Part shown: one piece after another, positions 35,020-47,831 of the stretch
Layout of the letters: each line of letters begins with the position of its first letter
Numbering within the stretch: position 1 is the stretch's first letter
Source of the DNA: Botryosphaeria dothidea
Taxonomy: Eukaryota; Ascomycota; Dothideomycetes; Botryosphaeriales; Botryosphaeriaceae
Direction of reading: 5' to 3'
Assembly: GCA_011503125.2 (NCBI GenBank)
Contig: WWBZ02000014.1
Location: 310,001-374,000, forward strand
DNA: 64,000 bases
Position numbers and translations under genes: made by a program
The notes under the pieces: generated by a model
Seen by the model: only the letters and a program-made list of their open reading frames with translations
Told to the model about the DNA's origin: nothing
The model's database searches: none

Positions 35020-36254
35020 GCAGCGATACTGAGACGTGCAGCAACGGAACTGTATATCTTAGGCACACATATGCGTTGGATCGACCTGCGCATTGGTTAT
35101 TGCCGGCTTCACCGGTGTCTTCGGCCCCTGCTGACCGGATCTCAAGAAATTGCGCCCTTGGCTATCAGTCGCTCATGTCCACATCCCGCCGCGTTATCAG
35201 CACCCGTCTGCGATGCGCAAGGGCGCACAACACGCCGGACGACCAGGATGGCGGCGAAGGAACACATGAGCACGTGGCGAGCCGGCTGCATACTAGTAAA
35301 TTGAAAGCACATGGGCAGCCGGCTTTTTAATCCCTCCTGTTTGGCTTCTCTTTCTGTACTATTTCTCCCAGAGGTTACCCATCAAGATCGCCGGTGCTTT
35401 GATCAGCAAGCGAGGCAAGGGGCGAATGGCGAGTTGGTGGGATTTCTTTTTCTTTCTTCTGAATACCGGAAATTTGGGCTGCTGGTCGGTGGGAGTATGA
35501 TTTAGGTTGACTGGAGGATTGCATCCCCTCTTCAAGGAACACACTGGACGCAAGGACCAGCAGTTGCAAGGATAAAACTATTCGTCATAGCAATCAAGCA
35601 ACGGAAAAAAAAAAGTTTGTCAGACCCAAAAGTACGGTGACTTGATTCTCGAATTATGCAGGGCGGGTCCCCGATGAACGTAAGGCAGCGCGAGGGGGCT
35701 TGCAAGGTACCTAGGTGGTCAGTTCGTCTAAGGCTGCAGTCGACCCAAAAAGCATACACACCGCACAGAGATGTACACGCGGTCTTCGCGTCTTACTTGG
35801 ACTACCCATATCAGGCATGTCCGATCTGAATCGACGTCGTACGACTATCAACGAACGGCACTCAGCGTTGTCAGTGCGAAGCGCGCTCTCTTTAAAGATG
35901 CGCCACGACACCGGTGAACAACTATCAGCCCCCACAAATTTACTGGGTCCGTGGCGAAGATCATACACAACCCGGGCGCCGGAAAGAAAAGTCATTGGCC
36001 CGGATGCAGCTTGGCACAACACCGTTGGCGCTGATTGAGCATGGTGCAATGGATCCTTTCTGCCACATTCGGCCTTCGGTGCCGCAACGGAATTCTGTTT
36101 ATATCTCACCAAGCAAAAGCATGCATAAGAGCCTCCTTCCCCTGCGCCACGCAGTCCCGGCCCTCAATCTCGACATCTCTGCTCGTTCCCCACGACGGAG
36201 ACTTCGACATTGCCGTCGCCACACTCGCTTTTGACCACAACCACCACTACGTCC
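35020..36254. other. Intergenic, 1.2 kb
   Basis: Lies between Pal1 (plus) and the DUF3176 gene (plus). It holds short frames without motifs. The last few hundred bases should contain the promoter of the next gene. Confidence 0.5.
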
Positions 36255-38505
36255 ATGGACCACACCTCCCTCCGGTCCGGCTACGGGCCGGTCAGCGGCG
36301 ACGACCGCACCACGCTCCAAGGAGGCGTAGGAGGAGGAGAACGTCGGGGCTCAACGGAAACAGAAATGTCCGGCATGATGTTCAGCACCAACGCGCTCAA
36401 GGAGGCCAGCGGCACCGTCGTCAACCCCATGGCCGCGCCGTCCGGCCGCACGTCGATGAGCACGACGCGCACGTCGCGCGCCATCGAGCACTTCGACGGC
36501 AACCCCAACATCCCGCCGTACGAGTCCATCGCCGAGGACCCGGAGTACAAGCGCGGCGCCGCCCGCCGGCCCCGCCGCGGCGGCCGGCCGATCCTGGTCG
36601 ACGCGTGGAACGCGTGGTGGGTGGGCGAGACGATCGCGGCGCTGCTGAGCCTCGGGTGCTTGGCCGTCGTCGTCTGGATCCTGGTGGACATTGGGGCCGA
36701 GGGCAAGAAGCTGTCGGACTGGGGCCTGTCGTGGTCGCCCAACTCGATGGTGTCGACGTTCGTCAACGCGTCGCGGTTCCTGGCGCTGTTCGTGGTGGCC
36801 GAGTGCGTCGGCCAGTTCGGCTGGCTGTACTATCAGGGCGGGGCGCGGCCGCTGGGCGAGCTCGAGGCGTTCGATGCGGCGAGTCGGGGCCCGTTGGGGA
36901 GCGCGCTGTTTGTCCTGCGGATGCGGGCAAAGAGCGTGTTGGCGTCGGTGGGCGCGCTGATCATCATCGTGGCGCTGGCCATGGATACGTTTGCGCAGGA
37001 GGTGCTGAACTTCGAGACGCGGATGGTGCCTGTGGCCGGGGGCGCGAATGCGACGTGGCTCCCGGCGGCGCGGCGGTACGATACGAATTCGAGTATCCTG
37101 ACGAGCAGTAAGACTTGACTTTTTGGACAGGAGACACTTGGGAGTTTTTTGCTGAACAGAACTTTCTCTCCTTGCAGGCAAGATGCGCAAGTCCATCTAC
37201 GGCGGCTTCCTGGACTTCGAGACGCCGGTCGATTTTGGATGCCTGACCGGGAACTGCACGTGGGATGCGTTCAGTTCGCTGGGATTGTGCAGCTCCTGCC
37301 AGGATCTGTCCAACACTATCACGCCGACCTGCTCTGACGTCGGGAATGAGACGTGCGCGCAGCTGACGTATACACTTTCTGATTACAACCTCACCTTGGT
37401 CCTGCAGAACGGCTCGTTTGTCGAGCAGGGAGATATCAACGATCCTAGTGCCAGATTGGGTGCCAATGGCACTGAGAACAAGATCTACACGCTGGTTAAG
37501 TCTGTTGCCGGTGACGCCCATCCGGGCGGCTTGAAAGATCCTCGTTTGTTTGAGTTTGCAGTCGCGCAATTATTGGTCGATTCAACGGCCGAATTGACCT
37601 ACAATTCCGAGGACCTGCAGAGCCCGTCGTGGAACATCACTGCCTGTGCTGTGAGCTGGTGCGCCAAGGTTTATGAGGATGTCGAAGTGGTGAGTCTGGA
37701 GCAAGATCCTCGCAAGTCTCCTATACGACAAATCCCACGCGAAAATAGAAAGAGCAAGAGACTTTCGAGACCAGAGCGTTGACATTCCCCGCAGAAAAGC
37801 GGCGCTCTCATCAACAGCAGCCCCAGCGACGTCAACCTGACCGCCTCCACCAACAGCACCTGCTGGTCGACGTCGACCTGCCAAGAATTCGTCCCCGCCA
37901 ACACCACCGCCGCTCTCCCGGACGGCGACGACGACAACGCAGACAGCACGAACTCGATCTTCTACATCGGCGTCGGCGACGACAGCGTCTCGGTGCGCCG
38001 CATCATGGACTTCGACTACAACATCACCGTCTCCAACTCCTCCGACAACGTCATCGACGACGCCTACACCCTCGCCACCACCATGATGTGGAACACCAAC
38101 ATCACCGCCTCCTTCGCCCACATCGCCGCCAGCATGACCAACTACATCCGCTCATCCTCAGCAGACGACGACGACGACGCGTCCCGCGTCCTCGGCGTCG
38201 CGTACAGCTACACCACGTACATCGTCGTGCACTGGGGCTGGTTCGCGCTGCCGGCCGCGGTGGTCGGCGCGGGCGTGTTGCTGCTGATCATCTGCGCGGC
38301 GCTGTCGGCGCGCAAGAGGAGCGAGGGCGTGCTGTGGAAGACGAGCAGCCTGCCGCTGCTGCTGCTGAGCCCGCCGAAGGGCGTGTGGAGGGAGGAGGAG
38401 TGGCGGAAGGGGAGGGGGAAGGGTAGGGTTTCGAGTTTTGTGGGTGGGATGAAGGGGCAGTTGAAGGCGGATGAGAGGGGGGTGGTGAGGTTTGTGAAGG
38501 GTTGA
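36255..38505 (+). CDS. DUF3176 multi-pass membrane protein
   Basis: Three exons: 36255-37107, 37178-37689, 37795-38505 (2,076 nt, 691 aa). After a disordered N-terminus come three hydrophobic segments (around WWVGETIAALLSLGCLAVVV, FLALFVVAECVGQFGWLYY and SVLASVGALIIIVALAM). Between them are the conserved LSDWGLSWSPN and FDAASRGPLGS of fungal DUF3176 proteins. A large cysteine-bearing, N-glycosylated loop follows (CLTGNCTWDAF and others), then a last membrane helix (WGWFALPAAVVGAGVLLLII) and a basic cytosolic tail. The loop is probably extracellular. DUF3176 proteins are common in filamentous ascomycetes with no established function. The ATG at 36255 is preferred; an in-frame ATG at 36210 adds 15 mostly Thr residues. 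Confidence 0.88.
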
Positions 38506-40486
38506 AGAAAAGAGGAAAGACATTGGGACGACGGAAAGGATGGGACCTGGTCGGGACGAAAAAGCTCCTCATGGCCGTTTACGTGTTCGGATTAATTCAA
38601 AAGTTCATTATTTCAGAGGTTGGACAAACCGGTGAGTCTTTGGATGAGCCGGCCGGGGATCAGTTGCGCGGTTTGACACGACGACTTCAAGCGGAGCCCG
38701 AGCTTGCATGTCAAAGCAGGCTTCGATCTTTCATGTCCTGGTTTTCCTACGTATTTGAGGCTCGTGTTAAACTAATGATGGGTTCAGAAAAACAGTAATG
38801 GGTAGGTAGAGGGTTGGAGACTCTGGAATTTGTTGACCTGACGGACCAAACGCAATCATGGAAGAAGATGAGCTCAGCGTGCTTCCTCGGAGTGCAGCTG
38901 GGTATGGAAAGAGCTTCGGTACCTCATAAGAGAGAAGCGCAACAATTCGGGATACGAAACGCCGAGCATCAACAGCGCCTTGGCCCACCGGGCTTGGTCG
39001 GAGACGGCTTGCGTAAGTGATCGACGGTATCTGGTCACCTGTTGTCTTGCCTGGTGCGCCTGGTACTTATGGGAGGGCCATTCTATCGGTAAGAAGAGGA
39101 TGGACTGCTTAAAATAGAATGTGGCAGCGAAACTGAAGAGAGGATGGTCGGGGTCATGGTTCGTGTATCAACGAGTGCGTTGAAAAGCCTAGAACTGCGC
39201 CAAGAAGGCACTACAGGTAGTGATCTTCGCCGGGAAACATGGGTCTTTCGCAGAGGACGAGTATGTATTTAAGTGGATGAGGATGGTTCCCTTCCAACGC
39301 CAACGGAGAGAACAGATTGATTAAGCATGCAGAGCTTGGGTACATGCATATGTCCTGATTGTCCCATTGCAAAATCATTCCAGGCATCATGTTGGACGCA
39401 TTCCTGATATGCAGCCATCTCTCGACATAAGCGAAGAGCTATTTGCCATGTAGGCTAAAATAGGATGCGGGTAAGACACGCGGCTCGATATGCGGGCCGG
39501 AAGTTAAAGCTGTTGACTCCACAAGATACATCGGATATGTCCCCGCGGATCGCGGGTTCGCTCGGGATCCCAATAAAGGAAGGTTCGCATGCAGGCTGGC
39601 CTTGACCAGATCACTGGACGACGTAAGCTAATGTCTTCCTGTACAGAGGGGTACTTCAGCCGACGGTTAGCGCCGAACATAAGATTCCTAGCAAAAGGCC
39701 AGACAAAGGTCTGATCAAGAGCCCTATGAGGAGTCGAAGCATTCAGTCTGATGGCTTTGCTCCTAAAAATACAATACACTTACGTCCTAATGAATGCTTC
39801 TACTCCATATGAAGATGTTTTTGTTGAAGGCCATTGCTGCTAACCATGCATGCAACATTCCTCTGTAGCGCTCGCCACCCGGCTACTTATTCTAGCTCCA
39901 TGACCTCCTCCGTATTATTTTAGTCTTGGCTGGGTACCTGAATAAGAGCCAAGATGACAAGAGCCTGAGCAAAAAGCGGCATTTTCTTCTCAAACTAAAA
40001 CGGAACCGGAGATCGTTTATCAGCCACATATCCTAAACAAACAATTTCCTACGCGTGACCCTTAACACTGAGCACTAGCGTCTAACGTCTTCCAGACCGA
40101 GTTCAGTGATCGACCTTTCAACACACTCTTTAACGAGAGCTCAGATGCACTCATGACGAGTGATCATGCTTGAATTCGTTCGTTTGGCCACTTTTGTGGC
40201 CGTCAATCACCTCGCTTATGCTAGGGAAATCACTGTCGTATCGGTCTGACTGCCCTTTCCAATAGCCTGCATTGGAAGTCTGAGATTCAAGAAGATATGA
40301 TAGATTCGGGACTGATCACATGGACATACGCTTGAGGAGGCTGAGTTTGTACGGAGAGATAAAAGGATAGATTCCTGGCAGGCAAACATGAACAGTATAC
40401 ATTTTCGTTGTAAACTAGTCTTTTCCGGGGACTCTACCTACATAATCGCGCCGCTCGACCGAAAAGATTTCGAGGATTACTACATC
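38506..40486. other. Intergenic, 2 kb, AT-richer
   Basis: No convincing gene. A 91-codon minus frame at 39504-39779 has no motif. A stretch near 39780-39836 shows loose likeness to 4102-4160 (see findings). Confidence 0.45.
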
Positions 40487-41105
40487 ATGGTGCCTCTTCA
40501 TTCATTCACCCAGCTCCTTACCTTATCATGCGGGGTTCTTGCTGCGCCTGCACACGACCCTGCCCTGCATACTCGCACAGCTACAGAGGTCTGGCTATCA
40601 AGACGCCAGACGCAATGTACCCCGACCCAAAAGTTCGGATGTTGCAATACGGATAAGGATGCTTGCACAGTGACTGCACCTTTCCGTGCGTCGTGTTCTC
40701 TCTGCCTTCTACACCTCTAGCTAAAGCGTTCTTTATCACTTAATAGATTCCGGCAACGAGTCCATCGATCTACTGGAGGAACCTTGCAGTTCCAAAGCCA
40801 CGGTCGCCTGCTGCAACTCGCAAAATGTTGTACAAACTGTAAGTGATGCGGTATGCTACCAACCCCTCTTCTATTCCTGAGCAAATTCAAGGCAAGACAA
40901 GACACAGCACAAGGGGTTGGCTTGGTCTTCCCGTTTTCGGGATTTTCACAAAATATCTAGGGCTCTTACTTGCTATTCAACCATATCTCAAGTGTGAGAG
41001 AAGCTGTTTTCGGAGACGTTCACTGACAAGAGGCAGGGCACCATCAATATCAATATCAATATTTTCAACTGCAATCCGTTAGACATCAAGAAAGAGGAAG
41101 AATGA
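40487..41105 (+). CDS. Small secreted cysteine-rich protein, hydrophobin-like
   Basis: Three exons: 40487-40685, 40747-40838, 41037-41105 (360 nt, 119 aa), introns of 61 and 198 bp. A signal peptide is clear (MVPLHSFTQLLTLSCGVLAAPA). The mature part has eight cysteines in the hydrophobin order C, CC, C, C, CC, C: QCTPTQKFGCC, DKDAC, EEPC, VACC and FNC. Spacing is 7, 6, 19, 7, 19, with a third interval shorter than usual for either hydrophobin class. Hydrophobins coat fungal walls and spores. The alternative is an unrelated secreted cysteine-rich effector. No single frame shows the pattern; it appears only after splicing. The start is chosen for the signal peptide, with an in-frame ATG upstream at 40388 ignored. 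Confidence 0.75.
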
Positions 41106-42624
41106 CTCATTAGCCACATGTCGGAGTTGTACCTATTCTCAAAGCAATATATCCTCCCACGCCAAGCCCGGACATGTATGTGCTCGAAGTATGATAATTC
41201 TAAAATTTGCACTGCATCTTTCTTTTGCAAGTAGCCGGGCCCTCTTTCAAGTTCAACAGTACATGCATTATTCTATCTTGCGTTGCACAGCCAAGGCGTC
41301 AGAGTAATGAGCTGGCTATGACACAATGTATGTATGAGTTATCTCAATCCAATGGCCGATTGCAAGCATGCGGATCACTGCGTTCTCAAAATTTCCTATG
41401 TAGTGCATCAAACCGATAACGATAAGGCCACCTGTATTCGACATTGGATGATGATTCGGGCACTCCAACTGGCTGTCAGGAGGAGAACAACTCTTGAGAG
41501 TCAAAAATTGTGACACCCGCCCCGCCAGCCCCCCTCAACACCGCAAAACCAACCGCACCCAACCAAAGGCACTCACAGCAACTGCTCACTACCAGACACA
41601 TAAGCACACAATGAACACACAAATGGATTATTCAATTCTCCCTCTCATCTATCCTTTCTCTCTTACACACGCACACAGCACACAGACACACAAAAGCCCT
41701 CTCAATACATACAAGAGACATGATCCACGCATGTATCTCTCTCCGGTTTACACATCCCTTTTTGTTGACCACGAGCCAAACAGACAACAGACCAGTTGAT
41801 GGCCCCGTCGAACGCATCCAAAAAATGACTTCCAACCAGCCAATATACCGCAGAGACAGGGAGAACCAAAGAAAATGAAGAAGACAGACGCTATGCAAAC
41901 GCTACGCTAGATGTTTTTGTGAGTGAAAAAAGCGTGAGAGATAGAGGAGAAAAAGAAACACATGCCGTTATAGTAAACACGGGAGGCATATTATAAAGGA
42001 TAGCAATCAAGCATGCATGCAGAGAGAGATATTAAGGAACGGAAAAGAGACGCAACAGAGCAGAGCGAATGCAGACATGTACAGAGGAAAATACGGATCA
42101 GACGCGGCAACCGGACAGAAAAAAAAGCAGAAGAGAAATGAAAAAGAGCATCAACAGTAAGCACACACATCGGCAAGGAAAGGTAGCTATAGAACAAAAA
42201 ACAAAATCAGTCAGTCAGTCAGTCCAGCCACTTTTCCAGGCAAGAAAAAAATTGTCACAGAGCATTATCTCCGTGTGCTCTTCTGCTCTTTATAAACTAC
42301 CAAGAAGAAAAATAAGAACTTGGAAAGGCAACAAGAAACGTCCAAGAAGAAGAAGAAGAAGAAGAAGCGAAAGAAGAAAAGCAAAGCGAGCAGAAGAAGC
42401 GAAGAACCAAAAACAAAAAGAGCAACGCTGTGGTATCCCATCCAGCCGGCCAGGACCAATCCCATCAACCCCGAGAGTTAGTTTAGTTTGCCCCCTTTGA
42501 TGCATCCGGCCATCTTTCTTTCCCTTCTAAAACAGTTCGCAAGGCCCATGCAAAAAAAAAAAAGAAAAAACAACCCTACTTATCCCTATTTATATTTCTC
42601 GGAGACTTTAGAACAAAAACGCTC
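41106..42624. other. Intergenic with simple repeats
   Basis: Purine-rich on the plus strand with CA-rich stretches near 41660-41700, a TCAG repeat at about 42207-42222 and an AAG repeat at about 42344-42367. It includes the 3' flank of EFR3. No gene supported. Confidence 0.5.
42344..42367. repeat. AAG trinucleotide repeat
   Basis: About eight AAG units in the 3' flank of EFR3; a TCAG repeat lies nearby at 42207-42222. Confidence 0.85.
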
Positions 42625-45600
42625 TCAATACGGCGCAGCCAATCCCCCACCCACACCCCCAGCAATACCCCTCCCGCCAAACAGACCATCATCCCCAGAA
42701 TCATCATCATCAACACCAATACCCGCCAACAGACCCCCGACGTCCATCCGTCCGCTCTCCGCCTTCTTGTTACCACCACTGGCGACGACGCTCCTGCTCC
42801 GCGACCGGCCCCTTCCGCTCTTCACGCTCTGGCCCGCGCGGCTCTTGATGCTGCGGCTGGCCCTGAGATTGCCATTCGCGCCGAGGGAGTTGGTGCGGCT
42901 GGTCGGCGTGATGGGCTGGGGGTCCCTATTGTTGCCTGGCGTCGTCGCCGTGCGCGGCCTTGCGCCATTCTCTGCGCCGGCGGTAGCATCGAGGCCACCG
43001 TTGGGCGTCGCAGGCGTGCCCTCGCCGGCGAAAGCGGCGGGGATCTGCGGGACGGGCGGGGCGCTCGGGTCGGCGTCGTCGAAGCCCATGGTCGACGAGG
43101 GGATGGTCGAGAGCGGGGGACGCGGCTGTTGGCCGTCCTCGCCGTGGCTGTACGACGAGCCCGGCGCGGCGTAGCTGTACTCGCTGGCGCTGAAGTCGGC
43201 GGAGACCATGCTGTCGCTGTCGCCCTCGATGTCGTCGTCCGGGTCGCTGCTGCCGCGGCGGGTCATGGGCAGCGGATTGTTGCCCTTCTCGCTGAGCACC
43301 TTTTTGAGGTCGTCAAGGCGGACGGCCGAGCGCATCGACGAGCTGGAGCTGGGGCCACGGTGGCCGCCGTCATGGTTCAGGCCGGCCAGGGCGGCGCGGT
43401 GGTTGCCCATCACCGAGGGGGACGGCATCGGGCTGACGTGGCCGGTCGGGATGTTGACACCCAAGAAGCCGTTCGATGCTCTCACGTCGCCTCCGGCGGT
43501 CGCCACTGAGGAGTGTGTGTGCGCTCGCCGCGTCCGGTGCGAGTTGCTCAGGCTGCCCGAGTGCGAGCTTGCGTCGTGGTTGGCTGCCATGGCGGCGAGG
43601 ACCTGCTCCTTGTTCCAGGACTCCAACATCTGGTCCCTAACCTTCTGCGGGAGGACATTGGACTTCGGCAGCTGGGTGTCGCGGGGATCATCCATCAACC
43701 CACCGGACAGGCTGGGAATGCTTAAAGAGACAGAGAAGGAACGGTTAGGGCTACCCGGGGCGCTAGTGGGGGGAGAGTAGACGGTGTCCGAATAACCATC
43801 CGAAATCCGGTCAACAAGTTCCTGGCGGTTGTCGAACGGGTTGAGTGCTTCGTGGTCCACAACGTCTGTCGACAAGCTCTTCAAACCGGTCGTTGCCTCA
43901 ATGTCTTTGAGCGCGACCGGCGGCACCGATATGCCCTCGAGCCACATGCCTGCCTCTTTCCGTCTGTTGATCTCCGCTCCAATCTGCATGCCCGGCGGGC
44001 TGGCGACGAAGTTGAAGGAGGAAGTAAGCGCCCAGAAATAGCCATGGACCAAGCTAGCAAAGCGAATCTTTGCCGCTGCGCCTTCGACAGTCGGAATGTC
44101 CTCTTGCAGCCTGAACACCATTGGCAAGCCAGTGCAAGTAGCATTGACGCCGAGTTTATCCACCAGACGAGCCAACAGGAGGTGCGCGAGAATGAACTCC
44201 TGATCAGCCTCAGCCCCACTTGCTGCCGCGAATTGGTGCGCGTTCTCGTAGATGGCGAGGTGAAGCAGCTGAAGGAAGCTCGTCCTGAACCTTCTCGGAC
44301 TCTTGTCCCTCCCACCGGGACCCGGGCTGGCATTGCTGACGGCCCTCCGCACAAGACTATCCCCCTCTCTCCTGTCCTTCTTTTCCACTTTGCTAGGATG
44401 GCCTTCAGGAACAGCCCGCAAATCCGCCTTCTTGAGCTCCAGTTCCAACCAAGTGAGCAACGAATCTGCATAAGCTCGCCTTACTCTCGCGGCCGGATCC
44501 CGCAGCAACCATTGCGTCCCTTCCCATACATCCACGCCGACACGGCCCCGTCCGACAGCGCTCTTTCCACTGTCCGCATCCTTGCCGTGTGCGTTCGCAA
44601 CGTACAAGATGTCCTTGATAGCTTCCAACGCAATCACTCTCGCTGTTTCAAACGAGAAGAAATTGTCCGAGCCAGGGTTATCATGGAGGTTTGCTGAGCT
44701 GGCAACCGAATCCACAGTACCGCTTGGATCTTCAATGGCTGCCACAGTGTTGGCAATGAAAGAGCCGCCAACTGGCTTTAAACGTGCAAGCACCGCGGAG
44801 AGCATGTCCGGGATCTGATCCGTGTAGTAGATGTGAGTGGCAAGATTCGAAACGCACTTCTTCAGCTGCTGAACGAGCTTCTTCCGTGCGTCCGACGGCG
44901 TTGTTGCGCGCTCGCCGGCGTCGGCAGGAGGAGAATCCGGGCTGCCAACGCCGTCCTTGCTGGCCTTCGCGTCCGTGCCGTTGGTAAGAGAGGCGGAGCT
45001 GCCGACCTGGAGGAGTTGGAGGATGTGTCCCATGAGACCAACAAGCACGTCCATGACGCTCAAGCCGATGAAGTTGATGCGGGAATCCCCAAGAAGCCAG
45101 CCAACAATCGTAGCGAGGACGTACTGCCGCTCGAGATCGCTTTCGACAACCTTGCTCCGGACCAGCGAACTGGAAGCAGTAACAAGGATGGCGTAACGAT
45201 CCTGTACTGGGGTCCACTTGCACATCATCCCACACAGCTCCGCGGGCCAAGAACCGTCAATAAGACCATTCGGAAAGTGCTCGCTCGACTTGATCCGCGT
45301 CAAGATAAACTTAATAGCCGCAAGGGTGGCCTGCCGTAACTGTTCCCGGCTGACGGCCGTGAAAATATTCCGTAGTGCATGTAGCGCAATAATCCCGGCT
45401 TCTTCCTCCGCAATCTTGTCCGCATCCTCAGTGGTCCCTGATGCAGCAAGTGGGTCACCTTCATTCTCCCCTGGCACGGTGGACGTGCTTTTTCTCCTTG
45501 CGTATGCGGCCTCCTTATCCTGCTCTTCCTTCTCTTTCTCGCGGACCTCTAACCGGGTAAGGTACGCTCCGTTTTCCGCATACAAATTGACCAGTATAAC

Positions 45601-46407
45601 CGGCACAATCACAGACAGTTGCTTCCCGGCACCCAGACTCTCCGACGCAGCAATCCCCTTGATCGCGCGCAGACCAGCCTTGCGGAAGCGGATCGCGACA
45701 GGCCAGCTCAGGGGGGCGCCGGCTTGCGCAGCAGCAGGTTGCTGTTCCTCCTTGTTCGCAAACGCCGCATACAGCTGCACAATCTCCTCGTACTGCGTGA
45801 GGTATTCGTTGTCCGCGGCGAGGGCGGCGGGGTCCTGGTGCTCGCAAAAGGCCTCGAACATGGGCACGGATGCCTCGACCATGGTGACATCATTGGAACG
45901 GAGGACGGTGCGCAGGACGCTGAGCACGCTGTTCGCGTATAGAGGGATGTCCTTCGGGCATTTCTCGATGAGCGCCTGGAGGATCTGGAGGGTGATGAGG
46001 ACGTTCCTGCATGTAGATCACACAATTAGCGACCTCTGCACTTCACAGGCGATCCCTACCCAGTATCCCAAACAGGGGCCGTTGTCCACCGGGGAGCCAG
46101 CTAACTTGGGCGCGCAAACGCTACCAACTCCAAGCTTGCCCGCAGCGCGGAAGAAACCTGGAAGAGAAAAAAAAAAAAACACCTACGCAATTCTGCTCCT
46201 CCACACATCGCCAGCGGTCCGCTTATCCAAAAAGTCGCCGACCTTGACCAGCTTTGTCCTCCTGGAGCTGGCGTAGAAGAGCAGGTAGCTCAGCTCGGAG
46301 CTGTTGGGCTTGACCTCCTCCTCCCGGTATCCTTTCTGCAGGCGTGGGTAGCACTTCAGGATGAGCACCTGGTGCTTCGGGCGGCAGGACTGCCGTAGGG
46401 AATTCAT
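42625..46407 (-). CDS. EFR3, plasma-membrane scaffold of PI 4-kinase
   Basis: Exons 46187-46407 and 42625-46006, intron 180 bp (3,603 nt, 1,200 aa). The N-terminus MNSLRQSCRPKHQVLILKCY is the family start, with cysteines near the N-terminus that are candidates for palmitoylation, then VKPNSSELSYLLFYASSRR. After the intron come NVLITLQILQALIEKCPKDIP and SNDVTMVEASVPMFEAFCEH, and long helical repeats typical of EFR3. The last 350 residues are Ser/Pro-rich and disordered. EFR3 anchors the Stt4/PI4KIII-alpha complex at the plasma membrane and so sets PI4P levels. The long second exon is fully open, unlike the broken genes further left. Confidence 0.93.
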
Positions 46408-47831
46408 GATGATGATGTCTGCGGCGGCGGCGATTCAGCTCTCGGGCACCGTTGCGTGTTGTCTCCCGGATTCGTGTGGAGGGTCCCGTAAGCGTTTGCG
46501 CAGGGTGGCGCACGGCTGAATGACGTGCGGAGGCGCACACGAGCTGTTGAGATGGCTGCCTGAAATGCGCAGCCCCCAACGGGATTGCGCTGGGTCGCGG
46601 GGGTGTGGTTGCAGCGGGTTGGGAAGGGGAGAGGTTGGATGGAGGGGCGGCGGCCGGGAGCGCTTGTGAGAAAGAGAGCCTTCGGCGGACGGAGATTGGG
46701 GAGCTATGGGAGACGAGGTGCTTGGTCAGGGGAGAATTACGCGGGCCTTAGAGTCGGGCCTGGCACGAGCGTCCTCGGGAGGGCGACTCCTGTCAATTCT
46801 TCACTGGCATGCGTCTCGGGGGTGTTTCGTGGCTAGTAGGATTGATGGCTGACGGTCGGGCAGTGTCTCGAGTGCTTGCGGCGGCGGCGCCGCTGGAAAA
46901 CGTGTCGTCGGAGGAAGCGGAGTAGTGGGACCAGCACCAAGAACGGGTGCGGCTTGCGTATCTAGGGCTGATTGGATAGGCTCAGCTCGGATCCGGACTT
47001 TTAGGCATTGCAAGCCGCCGCGCGCCCTCAGCGGCAAGTCGCGGGAGCCTGGAGGTTGCGGCAGGCGGAGACGCTGGGAGAGCGGATGCACACGCGACTC
47101 GGTGGTCATCCAGACGCGCACTCGGCGAGGCACGAGGACGCGTTGGTGGTGATGGTAGCTAATTGTGATGTGCCTGCATGGATGTCTGAGTCGGGCGCGG
47201 CTGCCGACCGAAGCACACGGGCCTGTGCCCGCCAGAGCTTCCAACACTGCACGACATCGGCTCGCACCACTTTTGCAGCCCGGCCCAGGGTCCACCTCTA
47301 CTAAACTTTGTGCAACCTAATCGCTCTTGAAACGTCTTCTCATCAAATTTTTGTTTGTTCATGGCACGTTATCTCGACCTACGAATAAGCATCAACGCAG
47401 ACAACCAATAACACCCGCAATCCAGAAAGACTACATATTCATCACTCGTTGTCCATGCCAACCTGCTGCAATCATACAACAACCGCGTAAAGTCGTGATC
47501 TCAAAGCAGCAAACCCGATCGAAGCTAAAAAAAAAAAGAAAAAAAAGTGGCAGCAAGGCCAACTCGCTCACAGAACGCTGCACACGCCCGCCCAGTTGAA
47601 TCAGATGCCCAACATGAACGGATTATTGCAATGCAGCCAGGCTGGGAGACGAAACTGCCATGTTGAATACACTGCGTGAGAAAACATAGCATACTACAAG
47701 AAGCGAAAATACGTCAGGTACATGTGCTTTGGTGCGCCCTAACTCCGTCTAATCAAGTCCGCAGGTCGTAATGTAAATCTTGAAGCGCTGTTGAATTGGC
47801 TGGTCGTTGCGCCGGTGTCAGTTTGAATGCT
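46408..47831. other. Intergenic between EFR3 and the forkhead gene
   Basis: About 1.4 kb. It includes the EFR3 promoter and the 3' flank of the forkhead gene. A 164-codon minus frame at 46801-47295 has no motif and follows from GC content. Confidence 0.5.

Noticed and set aside
36351..37196. 281-codon minus frame
   Set aside because: Antisense shadow of the DUF3176 gene, Arg/His-rich as expected from GC-rich third positions.
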